A stretch of DNA of 64,000 bases from Oceanobacillus saliphilus (GTDB taxonomy: Bacteria; Bacillota; Bacilli; Bacillales; Amphibacillaceae): positions 1 to 64,000 of the forward strand of contig NZ_JALCZU010000001.1 of assembly GCF_023522835.1 (NCBI RefSeq). The letters are read 5' to 3'. This document shows positions 8,348 to 16,385 of this stretch, one piece after another; position 1 is the stretch's first letter, and every line of letters starts with the position of its first letter. A program made the position numbers and the translations under genes. The notes beneath the pieces are model-generated. The model worked only from the letters and a program-made list of their open reading frames with translations, ran no database searches and was not told the DNA's origin.

Positions 8348-9082
8348 TTAGGAAGTTTTTACATTCAAATCAAGACTTTCTAAAATCTCTGCTTTATAAG
8401 CTGCTAACTGCTTGCTTGCCCGGTTACGTGGACGAGGTTCCTTTATTTTAATTTCTTTATGCAATTCCCCCGGCTGTCCGCGTAAAATAATAATCCGATT
8501 GCATAAATACATTGCTTCATCAATGTCATGTGTCACTAAAACGATTGTGGATTGATATTCTTTCCAAACATCTAACAGCAAATCCTGTAACTGCATTTTC
8601 GTAAAGGCATCCAGGGCACTAAAAGGTTCATCTAACAAGAGGATTTCTGGAGAAGTGACGAGTGCTCTTGCAATCGCTACACGCTGAGCCATTCCACCGG
8701 ATAGTTGCCTTGGATAAAGTCCCCCGCTTTCATCTAGACCAACATTCTTTAAATACACTTTGGCGCGGGCAATTTTGTCTTTTTTATCTCCCTTCAACCC
8801 AAAGGTGACATTATCCAGTACCGTTAGCCACGGAAATAATCTCGGTTCTTGAAATATAAATCCGGTTGTATCCTGTATTTCCTTTTCCACATTTCCGTTA
8901 ATAGCGATATCCCCGTCATAGCCTCTATCCAGTCCAGAAATTGCTCGCAATACGGTACTTTTCCCGCTACCGCTCGTTCCCAGAATTCCGATAATTTCAC
9001 CAGGTTCTGCAAAAAAAGAGATGTTGTTCACCGCTTGCTTCCCATCGAATGACCGACTAACATTTCTAACTTCCAAACTCAT
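8348..9082 (-). CDS. ABC transporter ATPase, SsuB/TauB type
   Basis: A 244-residue nucleotide-binding subunit. Walker A GTSGSGKST at about 36-44, Q-loop GFIFQEPRLFPW, signature LSGGMAQRVAIARAL at about 126-140, Walker B ILLLDEPFSALD at about 147-158, and H-loop LVTHD. It belongs to the nitrate/sulfonate/taurine importer subfamily (SsuB, TauB, ThiZ). It lies between the permease and the acyl-CoA synthetase with gaps of 18 and 12 bp, so all are cotranscribed. It powers import at the inner face of the membrane. The S-box upstream argues for a sulphur-containing substrate. Confidence 0.93.
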   Translation of the reverse strand: MSLEVRNVSRSFDGKQAVNNISFFAEPGEIIGILGTSGSGKSTVLRAISGLDRGYDGDIAINGNVEKEIQDTTGFIFQEPRLFPWLTVLDNVTFGLKGDKKDKIARAKVYLKNVGLDESGGLYPRQLSGGMAQRVAIARALVTSPEILLLDEPFSALDAFTKMQLQDLLLDVWKEYQSTIVLVTHDIDEAMYLCNRIIILRGQPGELHKEIKIKEPRPRNRASKQLAAYKAEILESLDLNVKTS

Positions 9083-9100
9083 TTCATCTGCCTCCTATCC

Positions 9101-9952
9101 CTATGATTGAACAAGACTGTCCTGCCATCTTAAAGCTCGTTTTTCAACCAATTTTAATATCCAATCCGAGAGTTTTCCGATAATCGCAAACAAAATAATA
9201 CTTGCAATGATAGTTTCAGGTGATAGTGTATTTTGTCCGAGCACAAGCAAGTAGCCTAATCCTTTACTCGCACCCATCAGTTCAGCCGCAACAACAAACA
9301 TCCATCCTAAACCGAGACCACTGCGTAATCCAACAAGAAAAGAAGGTAAAGCAGCTGGAAGGATAACTCGTTTGATTAACTGAAATGTATTTAAACCATA
9401 CATTTTACCAACTTCGATTAATTTGCGGTCCACCCCAGTAATCCCACTCACCAGATTTAAATAAACGGGGAAAAATACGCCGACTGCAATCATCGTTACT
9501 TTTGATGGTTCGCCAATACCCATCCACAGAATAAATAACGGAACCCAGGCAAGAGATGGTATTGACCGGAACGCTTGGATCATCGGATCAAATAACTGTT
9601 CAGCCCTTTTGTAAAATCCAACAAGCGAGCCTAAAATAATTGCAGCTATGGTTCCAAATACAAACCCTAAGAACACCCGAAATGTCGTTATCCCAATGTG
9701 GTTCCACAAGCTACCATCCTGCGCCATTCCCCGTATCGTTTCCAAAATCGTTGTCGGTGCTGGGAGCTGATAAGCAGGAAACACTCCGATCCTACTTAAA
9801 ATCTCCCAAACGATGACAAGCGCTATTGGAATGATACTTCCTAAAATCAGCGCCTCTCCTCCTCTAAAATCCCGTTTGGTTCTTTCACCTTTCTTTTCAT
9901 TTATTCGATTGGTAACTACAACTGTTGATGTGAGCTCTCCTTTATGTTTCAT
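9101..9952 (-). CDS. ABC transporter permease, SsuC type
   Basis: A 283-residue integral membrane subunit of the BPD_transp_1 family. About six hydrophobic segments follow a charged N-terminal 30 residues. The EAA-type cytoplasmic loop that contacts the ATPase lies around 180-200 (LIEVGKMYGLNTFQLIKRVI). ILWMGIGEPSK and RSGLGLGWMFVVAAEL are characteristic of sulfonate/nitrate permeases. GGAGGAG precedes the ATG. It is the second gene of the S-box operon, 23 bp after the binding-protein gene. Confidence 0.92.
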   Translation of the reverse strand: MKHKGELTSTVVVTNRINEKKGERTKRDFRGGEALILGSIIPIALVIVWEILSRIGVFPAYQLPAPTTILETIRGMAQDGSLWNHIGITTFRVFLGFVFGTIAAIILGSLVGFYKRAEQLFDPMIQAFRSIPSLAWVPLFILWMGIGEPSKVTMIAVGVFFPVYLNLVSGITGVDRKLIEVGKMYGLNTFQLIKRVILPAALPSFLVGLRSGLGLGWMFVVAAELMGASKGLGYLLVLGQNTLSPETIIASIILFAIIGKLSDWILKLVEKRALRWQDSLVQS

Positions 9953-9975
9953 GATCTTCTCTCCTCCAAAGCGTA

Positions 9976-10956
9976 TTATTCACTCCCGATTATCTCCTCT
10001 GCAAAGGATGGATCAATGAGTTCAGAAGTAAGTTCCTCTATATCCACTGCCCCATCAATTACGCCACCTTCCTGCAGAATCTTGCCAGCTTCCACTAATG
10101 CTTCATGGTGAATGTTACCAGGTATCGGTTCTGAAAAATCATTCCGTTCCAATTGTTTCTTAGCCACATCAATCTCAATACTTGCCTCTTCCGCTAAAAT
10201 TTCTGCTGCTTCCTCAGGGTTCTCTTCTATCCATTCTCTTGCACGCTCATAAACCCCGATTACCCGATTGACATAGTCGGGATAATGATTTGAAAAATCC
10301 TCTCTTACATTTAAAAAACCGTACGTATTAAAATCCGGATTGCGATAAAATAATTCAGCATCAGATTCAAGTTCCAGCCTTGCCATATGCGGATCAAGCC
10401 CTGCCCATGCATCAACAGAACCAGTTGTTAATGCAGATGCCCCGTCTCCATGCTGAAGGTTTACAATTTCCACATCATCGGCTGAAATCCCTTCTTCATT
10501 TAAGGACCGAAGCAAAAAGATATAAGGGTCTGTTCCTAGCGTCGCAGCCACTTGTTTTCCTACCAAGTCCTGTACAGAATTCACATTAGAATCTGGATTC
10601 GTTACCAGTGCGGTCCATTCCGGCTTTGAAAAAATATACACATTTTTGATAGGCGCCCCATTCCCTTTTGACATTAAGGAAGCAGCACCAGCAGCTGACC
10701 CAAAATCAACACTATTGCTATTTAGAAATTCCAGAGCCTTATTACTTCCATGGCTTAAAACCCATTCAATTCCGATTCCTTCCTCACTAAACTCCTCTTC
10801 CAGCCAACCGAATTCTTTTAAAACTAAACTCGTTGGAGAATAATACGCATAATCTAGTCTAATTTTCTCCGGCTTCCCTCCCGAACTTGCCTCCGAACAT
10901 CCTGCAAGCCATACAATAGCTATAATCCCAACAGCCAAATACATTAATTTTTTCAC
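9976..10956 (-). CDS. ABC transporter substrate-binding lipoprotein, SsuA/NMT1 type
   Basis: An extracytoplasmic solute receptor of 326 residues. The signal peptide ends in the lipobox WLAGC, so the mature protein is lipid-anchored. The remainder is the NMT1/SsuA periplasmic-binding fold (IRLDYAYYSPTSLVLKEFGW; LVGKQVAATLGTDPYIFLL). The start is GTG at 10956, because AGGAGG lies 9 nt upstream; an in-frame TTG at 10986 would place that ribosome binding site inside the coding sequence. It is the first gene of the operon under the S-box. By family and regulation the ligand is probably an alkanesulfonate or related organosulphur compound, but related proteins bind thiamine precursors or aromatic acids. 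Confidence 0.9.
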   Translation of the reverse strand: MKKLMYLAVGIIAIVWLAGCSEASSGGKPEKIRLDYAYYSPTSLVLKEFGWLEEEFSEEGIGIEWVLSHGSNKALEFLNSNSVDFGSAAGAASLMSKGNGAPIKNVYIFSKPEWTALVTNPDSNVNSVQDLVGKQVAATLGTDPYIFLLRSLNEEGISADDVEIVNLQHGDGASALTTGSVDAWAGLDPHMARLELESDAELFYRNPDFNTYGFLNVREDFSNHYPDYVNRVIGVYERAREWIEENPEEAAEILAEEASIEIDVAKKQLERNDFSEPIPGNIHHEALVEAGKILQEGGVIDGAVDIEELTSELIDPSFAEEIIGSE

Positions 10957-11103
10957 TTTCCATAACCTCCTATTATTTTTGACCAAGGGAACAGATCGTC
11001 CCTAACCTCATACAATGATACTTTAACTATGTATACGACACCCTTGTAAATCAGGGAATAGCGACACATCAAATCTTCCTCTTTTTTATCTCAATAATTT
11101 CAA

Positions 11104-11135
11104 TAAAAAAACCCCCTTCCAATAAGAAGAGAGTT
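11104..11135 (-). terminator. S-box expression-platform terminator
   Basis: On the minus strand AACTCTCTTC and GAAGGGGGTT form a 10-bp stem with G-U pairs and a 6-nt loop, followed by T7. It sits directly after the SAM aptamer, so it is the regulated attenuator of the ssu-like operon. Confidence 0.88.
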
Positions 11136-11151
11136 ATCATCTATGTATCCA

Positions 11152-11266
11152 CTCCTCTTATCTGCCAGGATCATCTCCTGCAGGAATTAGCACCTTACTT
11201 TGGCAAAATAGCCAAGTAGGTTGCCGGGCATCGTCGGGCCAGTCCCTCCGCCACTCTTGATAAGAA
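11152..11266 (-). promoter_or_regulatory. SAM-I (S-box) riboswitch aptamer
   Basis: The minus strand carries the S-box landmarks in order: TCTTATCAAGAG, GGCGGAGGGACTGGCCC, GATGCCCGGCAACC, GGTGCTAATTCCTGC and the closing P1 strand AGATAAGAG, which pairs with TCTTATC. High S-adenosylmethionine stabilises the aptamer and favours the adjacent terminator, so the operon is on when methionine/SAM is scarce. It sits about 150 bp upstream of the binding-protein start. Confidence 0.96.
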
Positions 11267-11304
11267 AAAACTAAAATATCTATTTATTTTTAATCTTGAG
11301 ATAC

Positions 11305-11333
11305 AGATTAACATGAAGATTTTTTATTGTCAA
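11305..11333 (-). promoter_or_regulatory. Promoter of the S-box operon
   Basis: TTGACA at 11328-11333, a 17-nt spacer and TAATCT at 11305-11310 on the minus strand, placing the transcript start about 30 nt before the riboswitch. Confidence 0.85.
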
Positions 11334-11422
11334 TAACTTTTAATGGGGCGATTTCTAGCTAAGAAGCTTAAATGTTGTGTTCCTCATGAAAAATAAATTG
11401 CTGATTCTATAGCATGACAACA

Positions 11423-11484
11423 CATACGGAAACGCTTTATTTGCTAAAAATAAGCCCCTTCCCCTATGATAAAAGAAAATCAAC
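11423..11484. repeat. Dispersed about 55-bp repeat, copy A
   Basis: The stretch GAAACGCTTTATTTGC..AAAAATAAGC..CCTTCCCCTATGATAAAAGAAA is almost identical to 18765-18822. It is probably the end of a mobile element or the remnant of a common gene; neither copy has an intact ORF attached. Confidence 0.65.
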
Positions 11485-11485
11485 G

Positions 11486-11694
11486 GGAAGCACGGGGACG
11501 GTTCGAGACCACTGAAAAAGTCTCTCTCTAAAAAACACAAAAAATCAATTCCCAAAATCACAAGATAAATTATCATATTTGTGGGGTTTCAATGTCCAAT
11601 TTAACACCAAAAGACGATTGCCTGTGGGGACTAATTAGCATTGATTTTCAAACTTTTTACTTTTTCACTGGTCTCGGACGGTTCTACTGCTTCC
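11486..11694. repeat. REP-like palindrome, copy 3, split by a MITE
   Basis: The palindrome GGGAAGCACGGGGACGGTTC..TACTGCTTCC is interrupted after GGACGGTTC by a 171-bp element (11505-11675). The sequence GGACGGTTC is present on both sides (11496-11504 and 11676-11684), a 9-bp target duplication. Removing the insert and one duplication restores a normal REP unit. Confidence 0.85.
11505..11675. mobile_element. 171-bp MITE-like element, copy A
   Basis: The 171-bp element has 17-bp terminal inverted repeats, GAGACCACTGAAAAAGT and its complement at the right end with one mismatch. It encodes no transposase. It differs from copy B (46698-46868) at about one base. The 9-bp direct repeats of target DNA support transposition. 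Target duplications of 8-9 bp occur with IS256-type and several other DDE transposases; the mobilising family is not identified. Confidence 0.85.
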
Positions 11695-11701
11695 TGAAAA
11701 A

Positions 11702-11730
11702 GGAAGCATGAGAACCGTCCCCATGCTTCC
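11702..11730. repeat. REP-like palindrome, copy 4
   Basis: GGAAGCATGAGAACCGTCCC..CATGCTTCC, a perfect outer 9-bp stem, in inverted orientation to copy 3 and joined to it by TGAAAAA. It ends about 15 bp before the Nudix ribosome binding site. Confidence 0.88.
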
Positions 11731-11757
11731 GTATCTAAAAACAAGAGGGTGTTTTCA

Positions 11758-12180
11758 TTGACAAATCCCAATAAAATGGTTGTTGCTCTTAAAGGTGTCA
11801 TTGTGAATAATGGAAAGGTTTTAATCGTACAACGGGCAGAAAATGACGAAATTGGTGGAGGAACGTGGGAATGTGTTGGGGGTAAAATAGAATTTGGAGA
11901 AGATTTAGAAGCCGCACTATTGCGAGAAATTAAAGAAGAAATAGGTTTGTCTGTTACGATAGAGAAGATTTTATATGCAACTACATTCAAGACTGACCCA
12001 GCAAGACAAGTTGTTCTTTTGACCTATTTATGTAGGAGCAATAGTAAAGAAGTTATTCTATCCAAGGAACACTCTAATTACAAATGGGCAACGAAAGACC
12101 AATTGAGATTATTATTGACTCCAGAAATAATTAGAGATTTCGAGAAAAACAATGTTTTCTCGTTAGAAGTCTTAAAATGA
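11758..12180 (+). CDS. Nudix hydrolase
   Basis: A small (about 140 residue) cytosolic pyrophosphohydrolase of the MutT/Nudix superfamily. The Nudix box G-x5-E-x7-R-E-U-x-E-E-x-G-U is complete at about 41-64 (GGKIEFGEDLEAALLREIKE then EIGL), so it should bind Mg2+ and be active. The likely start is TTG at 11758, 8 nt after AGAGGG; GTG at 11749 would overlap that site. The substrate (oxidised nucleotide, NDP-sugar or other) cannot be assigned. It lies alone between mobile repeats and a convergent oxidase, suggesting an accessory gene. Confidence 0.88.
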   Translation: MTNPNKMVVALKGVIVNNGKVLIVQRAENDEIGGGTWECVGGKIEFGEDLEAALLREIKEEIGLSVTIEKILYATTFKTDPARQVVLLTYLCRSNSKEVILSKEHSNYKWATKDQLRLLLTPEIIRDFEKNNVFSLEVLK

Positions 12181-12333
12181 GATGCCTTAGTTACGAACAA
12201 AATTCAGCTATCTTATATCTATATATTTCCTATATGGCCAATGGAATATAGGACAACGGATTTCAACAAACCGAACCTATCCATGACACACTTAGTTGGA
12301 CTTATGCAAGCAAGAATGTTTATTTCTTAGTTG

Positions 12334-12374
12334 CCAAAAAAGCCGGGATTTTGAGTTCTCCCGGCTTTTTTGGG
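12334..12374. terminator. Bidirectional terminator
   Basis: A CCAAAAAAGCCGGG/CCCGGCTTTTTTGG stem of 14 bp. It separates the convergent Nudix and GlcD-type genes and can serve both. Confidence 0.92.
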
Positions 12375-12396
12375 GACAAGCTTTCCCCACGTCCAA

Positions 12397-13758
12397 CTAA
12401 AATATTTTCCCTCGGTTTAGTAGATTGTTTGGGTCGATGGCGTTTTTTATTTTTCTCATTAAATCAAGTTCAACTGGATGACGCATTTTTTCTAAATAGC
12501 CTTTCTTTATAATTCCAATGCCGTGCTCTGCAGAAGGTAATCCACCCAATTCAGCGACTTTGTCATACAAATCATCTAACAAAGCTTTACGTTTCGTCTG
12601 CCAAGTGACATCATCAAGATCTTCTTTCATTAAAACCGTATGGATATTTCCGTCTCCTGCATGTCCGAAATTAATTACCTTCAACCCATGCTTTTCTTGT
12701 AATTCTTTCGTATAGTTGATCATTTCAGCAAATTTATTAATAGGTACAACTTCATCCAGCATCTCAAACTCTGTAAACTGCATGAGCGCAACTAGAATAT
12801 TATCTCGAAGGAACCATGCCTTTTCCTCTTCTTCTTGCGTAAGTAGTGGAATAATTTCTAATGCTTGATTTGTTAAGATGCTTTTTACAATATCTAGTTT
12901 ACGTGAGATTGTTTCCTCTTCGTTACTATCAATTGTCATAAGTAAATACGCATCACCCTTTTGACTTTGCAAAGCAATATTCGTAAACCTTTCACTGTAT
13001 TCAATTGTACTTCTTTCAAATAATTCTAAAGCCGTTGGTTCAATACTGTTTTGGAGAATCGTTAACACACCATTTGTCGCGTCCTTTAATGATTGGAAAG
13101 CCAATAAAACCGATTTCTTAAATTTGGGTAGTGGTAATACCTTTAGTTTTATTTTCGTTGTTATTCCTAACGTCCCTTCTGAACCTATAAAAAGGTTCTT
13201 CAAGTCGTACCCGGAGCTGCTTTTAATGTTTAGGCTACCTAGGGTAACTTTTTCACCGTCTGGCAGCACAACCTCCAATTCACGAACATAGTCTCTCGTT
13301 GTACCATATTTTACTGCACGCATTCCGCCTGCATTTGTAGCGATATTTCCTCCAATGGTTGAGTTTTTGGAACCTGGATCAGGTGGGTAAAAATAACCTT
13401 TACTTTCTACAAATGTTTGAATTTCATTTAATTGAACACCTGGTTCCACAGTTAATGTCATCGTCTCCTCATCTAATTCCAGAATACGATTCATATTTTG
13501 CACATCAATAATTAATTCCCCGCCATTTATCGGAACTTGGGAACCCGCCACCCCTGTCCCTGATCCACGAGCAATAATGGGAAGAGCTTCTTCATTTGCA
13601 AATTTTACTAATCCCATTACTTCTTCGGTTGTATTCGGTCGTGCAACAGCATGCACTTTGGCAACTTTTTGATAGGAGTAATCCGTTTTATATACTTCTG
13701 GGACTTCGTTATTTAGAAAAAGACGTCCTTTATCAGGAATGATATCTTGTAATTGCAT
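12397..13758 (-). CDS. glcD: FAD-binding oxidase, GlcD family (2-hydroxyacid oxidase/dehydrogenase)
   Basis: A 453-residue flavoprotein of the vanillyl-alcohol-oxidase fold. The PCMH FAD-binding domain (about 35-215) contains PIIARGSGTGVAGSQVP and the signature PPDPGSKNSTIGGNIATNAG. The C-terminal substrate domain ends with the conserved HAGDGNIH (His ligand region) and SAEHGIGIIKKGYL. Such enzymes oxidise glycolate or D-lactate. GlcE and GlcF partners are absent nearby, so it may act alone. AGGAGG precedes the ATG. It lies 93 bp downstream of mupG on the same strand, so readthrough from the MurNAc operon, which releases D-lactate at the MurQ step, is attractive but inferred. Confidence 0.9.
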   Translation of the reverse strand: MQLQDIIPDKGRLFLNNEVPEVYKTDYSYQKVAKVHAVARPNTTEEVMGLVKFANEEALPIIARGSGTGVAGSQVPINGGELIIDVQNMNRILELDEETMTLTVEPGVQLNEIQTFVESKGYFYPPDPGSKNSTIGGNIATNAGGMRAVKYGTTRDYVRELEVVLPDGEKVTLGSLNIKSSSGYDLKNLFIGSEGTLGITTKIKLKVLPLPKFKKSVLLAFQSLKDATNGVLTILQNSIEPTALELFERSTIEYSERFTNIALQSQKGDAYLLMTIDSNEEETISRKLDIVKSILTNQALEIIPLLTQEEEEKAWFLRDNILVALMQFTEFEMLDEVVPINKFAEMINYTKELQEKHGLKVINFGHAGDGNIHTVLMKEDLDDVTWQTKRKALLDDLYDKVAELGGLPSAEHGIGIIKKGYLEKMRHPVELDLMRKIKNAIDPNNLLNRGKIF

Positions 13759-13851
13759 TTAAAAATCCTCCTAATCTTTTCTCCAATTATAAATTTATTT
13801 AGTATTGTCATACGTCCTCGTGCGCAGACAAATAATTCTATCTCTGTATCA

Positions 13852-14922
13852 TCACACCCACTTAATCCGAAACTTCTGTTTCCCCTTAATCCAGTAAAGC
13901 AACGGTAAATCAGCCGGAATAACGCGGCCCAGGACATTTACTCGTTCATCTGCTGGTAAATCAGTTAATGTTAGTTGGATTTCCCCTTGATAACGCATAT
14001 ATTTTTCATTATCTATCGTAACCGAGCCAACGGGACGTTCTACACAATTAATTGGATGAACAACTAACTTCCCATACTGTGCATAGCTTCTCGATTCAAC
14101 AGAGCGTATGCAGTCCCTAGCATTATCAGCTCTGTTTGTAAAAGGTTCTGTAGATTTTCTTCGTATTTCCTTATCTGCACGTTCGTTAGGTATTGCACGG
14201 ACTACGATTTCGTTTTGTTTGTAAGCACGAAATTGTTCAAGGGAAGTATCGCTAATTGCCACATCACCAACGATGATTTTATCGACGCCAGCAACTTTTT
14301 CTAATTCTAAAAAAGCAGCGAACGGAGAAAGCTGTCGATGCTGTTCCAAGGTTGGTAATCTCTCATAAAGCGGTCCTCTTAATTTCTCGTCTCCTGGGAT
14401 AAATGCCATTACCGTTATTCCTGCTTCTTTTAGTTCTTTATTTTTTTGAATAAAATCACTTAATCCGAGTCCTGTTTCAGGTCGTGGGTAATAATTATGC
14501 CATGCTTCAACAGCCTTAACATTTAGACCTTTTTCTTGCATTCGAATTAATTCGTTTTTTGTAATCGTACTCGCATTTAATGCAATACGCATTTTATGAG
14601 ATAAATCAATGATCGTCTGCTCATCTACGCCATAATCAATTCGTAGACCCGAAAGCCCCCAGTTTAGCAATTGATCTGCATTTTCCCAATCATAGCCAAG
14701 TGCTTCTAATGAATGGGGCGATATATCAGCCATCAATTCCATCTCAAATTCGGCAGCTACTTTTCCAAGTGCTTGAAGCTGTCCCTTATAAAGTGTTTGA
14801 TCATCCTCTGGAATATGTAAGGACGTGAAGATGGACTGGAATCCTCTTTCCTTCATTTTACGAATATAGGATGTCTGCTGATCAATCGGTTCATTTCCTA
14901 AATAAATTGAAATTCCTAACAC
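13852..14922 (-). CDS. mupG: 6-phospho-N-acetylmuramidase MupG (DUF871)
   Basis: The 356-residue protein has an N-terminal TIM-barrel and a C-terminal beta domain, the DUF871 family. MupG cleaves MurNAc-6P from imported MurNAc-6P-GlcNAc in the cytosol during cell-wall recycling. Visible family features are the N-terminus MLGISIYLGNE, the SIFTSLHIPEDD strand-loop, MADISPHSLEALG, and FIPGDEKLRGPLYERLPTLE. The start is GTG at 14922 with GGAGGG 6 nt upstream. It follows murP after 67 bp containing a hairpin. Together with murQ and murP it makes a MurNAc-GlcNAc salvage operon; assignment is strong from family and context. Confidence 0.92.
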   Translation of the reverse strand: MLGISIYLGNEPIDQQTSYIRKMKERGFQSIFTSLHIPEDDQTLYKGQLQALGKVAAEFEMELMADISPHSLEALGYDWENADQLLNWGLSGLRIDYGVDEQTIIDLSHKMRIALNASTITKNELIRMQEKGLNVKAVEAWHNYYPRPETGLGLSDFIQKNKELKEAGITVMAFIPGDEKLRGPLYERLPTLEQHRQLSPFAAFLELEKVAGVDKIIVGDVAISDTSLEQFRAYKQNEIVVRAIPNERADKEIRRKSTEPFTNRADNARDCIRSVESRSYAQYGKLVVHPINCVERPVGSVTIDNEKYMRYQGEIQLTLTDLPADERVNVLGRVIPADLPLLYWIKGKQKFRIKWV

Positions 14923-14953
14923 GCTTATCCCTCCAGTTATCGTGTAATAAAAG

Positions 14954-14975
14954 AAAGGAGGTCATAAAACCTCCT
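14954..14975 (-). terminator. Intra-operon hairpin between murP and mupG
   Basis: On the minus strand AGGAGGT/ACCTCCT form a 7-bp stem with a 6-nt loop, followed by TTCTTTT. It is a weak terminator or a stability element that could lower mupG expression relative to murP. Its left arm also mimics a Shine-Dalgarno sequence. Confidence 0.5.
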
Positions 14976-14989
14976 AATCTTGGAAACTA

Positions 14990-16369
14990 TTAAATTCCAT
15001 CCGCCATACTTTCTTTGAAGCCAAACGTATACGTGAAAATGAAACCAAATGTATACGAAATGACGAGACCTAAGAAGTAGGTGAAATATTGCCCATTTGT
15101 AATAAGTGGGATTAAGGATAACCCAGAAACGCCAATTCCTGAAGAAGCGGTACTCATTACTGCTTGGAATGCTCCACCAACCGAAGCCCCTAAACAAGCT
15201 GTTAAAAATGGTCGTCCTAATGGTAACGTTACACCGTACATTAACGGTTCACCAATTCCTAGGAATCCTACTGGTGTACTCCCTTTGATAATATTCCGTA
15301 AGCGTTTATTTTTTGTTTTCACATAGATTGCAATTGCTGCACCAACTTGTCCAGCTCCACCCATAGCTAAAATAGTTAATAATGCTGTTTCTCCATAAAC
15401 ATTGATCAATTCCAGATGGATTGGTGTTAAGCCGTGGTGTAAACCAACCATAACTAATGGTAGGAAGAATCCAGCCAGAACTGCACCAGCAATCGCTCCA
15501 CCTGTGTCAATTAAGGAAGTTAGCCCTATTGTGATACCGTCTGAGAGCACTCCGGCTACTGGCATAATGGCATATAATGATGTAAATCCAACAACGAGTA
15601 ATGTAATTAATGGTGTGAAGATAATATCAACTGCATCAGGCATTACTTTTCGGACATTTTTCTCCACAAAGGTCATTAACCAAGCGGCAAAGATAACACC
15701 AAATAAACCACCTCTACCTGGGATTAACGGTTCTCCATAAATGGTAATGTCTGCTAGTAACGGACTAAATAAGATCATCCCTGCAATCGCACCCAATACT
15801 GGTGTCCCACCAAATTCTTTTGCGGTATTCCAACCAACTAAGATTCCTAATGAAGCAAAGACAACGCTTCCAAATAAGAGTAAAATTTGCATCCATGTTT
15901 GCTCTCTGTCTACCCCCGCGTTTACTGCAAAGTTAGCGACTCCATTAATAATCCCTGATGCTACTAGCCCGGGAATTAATGGAATAAATATATTCCCAAG
16001 TTTACGTAAAAAGTTTTTAAATGGTGTCCTATTCTTAGATTTGATTCTATCTTTATCAAGCGCCGCCTTTTCTTCAAAAGTTAGATCTTCATCATCTAGA
16101 CTTGCTTCTTCCCCGATTCCAAGCCCTGTGATTTTACTCATTTCAGCAGCAACTTTATTTACGGTACCTGGCCCAATAACAACTTGGAGTGTCTCATCAT
16201 CGACTACCCCCATCACACCATCAACTTGCTTCAATCCATCCAAATTTACTTTTGAATCGTCTTTTAATGACAACCGTAACCGTGTCATACAGTGAGCGAC
16301 GCGTTGAATATTTTCCTTACCGCCGATATCATTTAAAATCTCACTGGCCATTCTTTCTTCTTTCTTCAT
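14990..16369 (-). CDS. murP: PTS N-acetylmuramic acid transporter, EIIBC (MurP)
   Basis: A 459-residue phosphotransferase permease. The N-terminal EIIB domain has the phosphorylated cysteine in RVAHCMTRLRLSL, at about residue 26; a linker then leads into the EIIC domain of about ten membrane segments (IPGLVASGIINGV, GIGEPLMYGVTLPLG). There is no EIIA domain, so a separate glucose-type EIIA is needed, as known for MurP. The start at 16369 is preferred because GGAGGG lies 6 nt upstream; an in-frame ATG at 16384 overlaps the murQ stop region. It imports and phosphorylates MurNAc or MurNAc-GlcNAc for MurQ and MupG. Confidence 0.93.
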   Translation of the reverse strand: MKKEERMASEILNDIGGKENIQRVAHCMTRLRLSLKDDSKVNLDGLKQVDGVMGVVDDETLQVVIGPGTVNKVAAEMSKITGLGIGEEASLDDEDLTFEEKAALDKDRIKSKNRTPFKNFLRKLGNIFIPLIPGLVASGIINGVANFAVNAGVDREQTWMQILLLFGSVVFASLGILVGWNTAKEFGGTPVLGAIAGMILFSPLLADITIYGEPLIPGRGGLFGVIFAAWLMTFVEKNVRKVMPDAVDIIFTPLITLLVVGFTSLYAIMPVAGVLSDGITIGLTSLIDTGGAIAGAVLAGFFLPLVMVGLHHGLTPIHLELINVYGETALLTILAMGGAGQVGAAIAIYVKTKNKRLRNIIKGSTPVGFLGIGEPLMYGVTLPLGRPFLTACLGASVGGAFQAVMSTASSGIGVSGLSLIPLITNGQYFTYFLGLVISYTFGFIFTYTFGFKESMADGI

Positions 16370-16385
16370 TTTAAACCCTCCCATT

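Noticed and set aside
10957-10986. Longer TTG start for the SsuA-like protein
   Set aside because: The AGGAGG that fits the GTG at 10956 would be inside the coding region, and the extra residues would precede the signal peptide unnaturally.
15741-16295. 184-codon plus-strand open frame
   Set aside because: It is antisense to murP, has no ribosome binding site and a composition expected from the complementary strand of a membrane protein gene.
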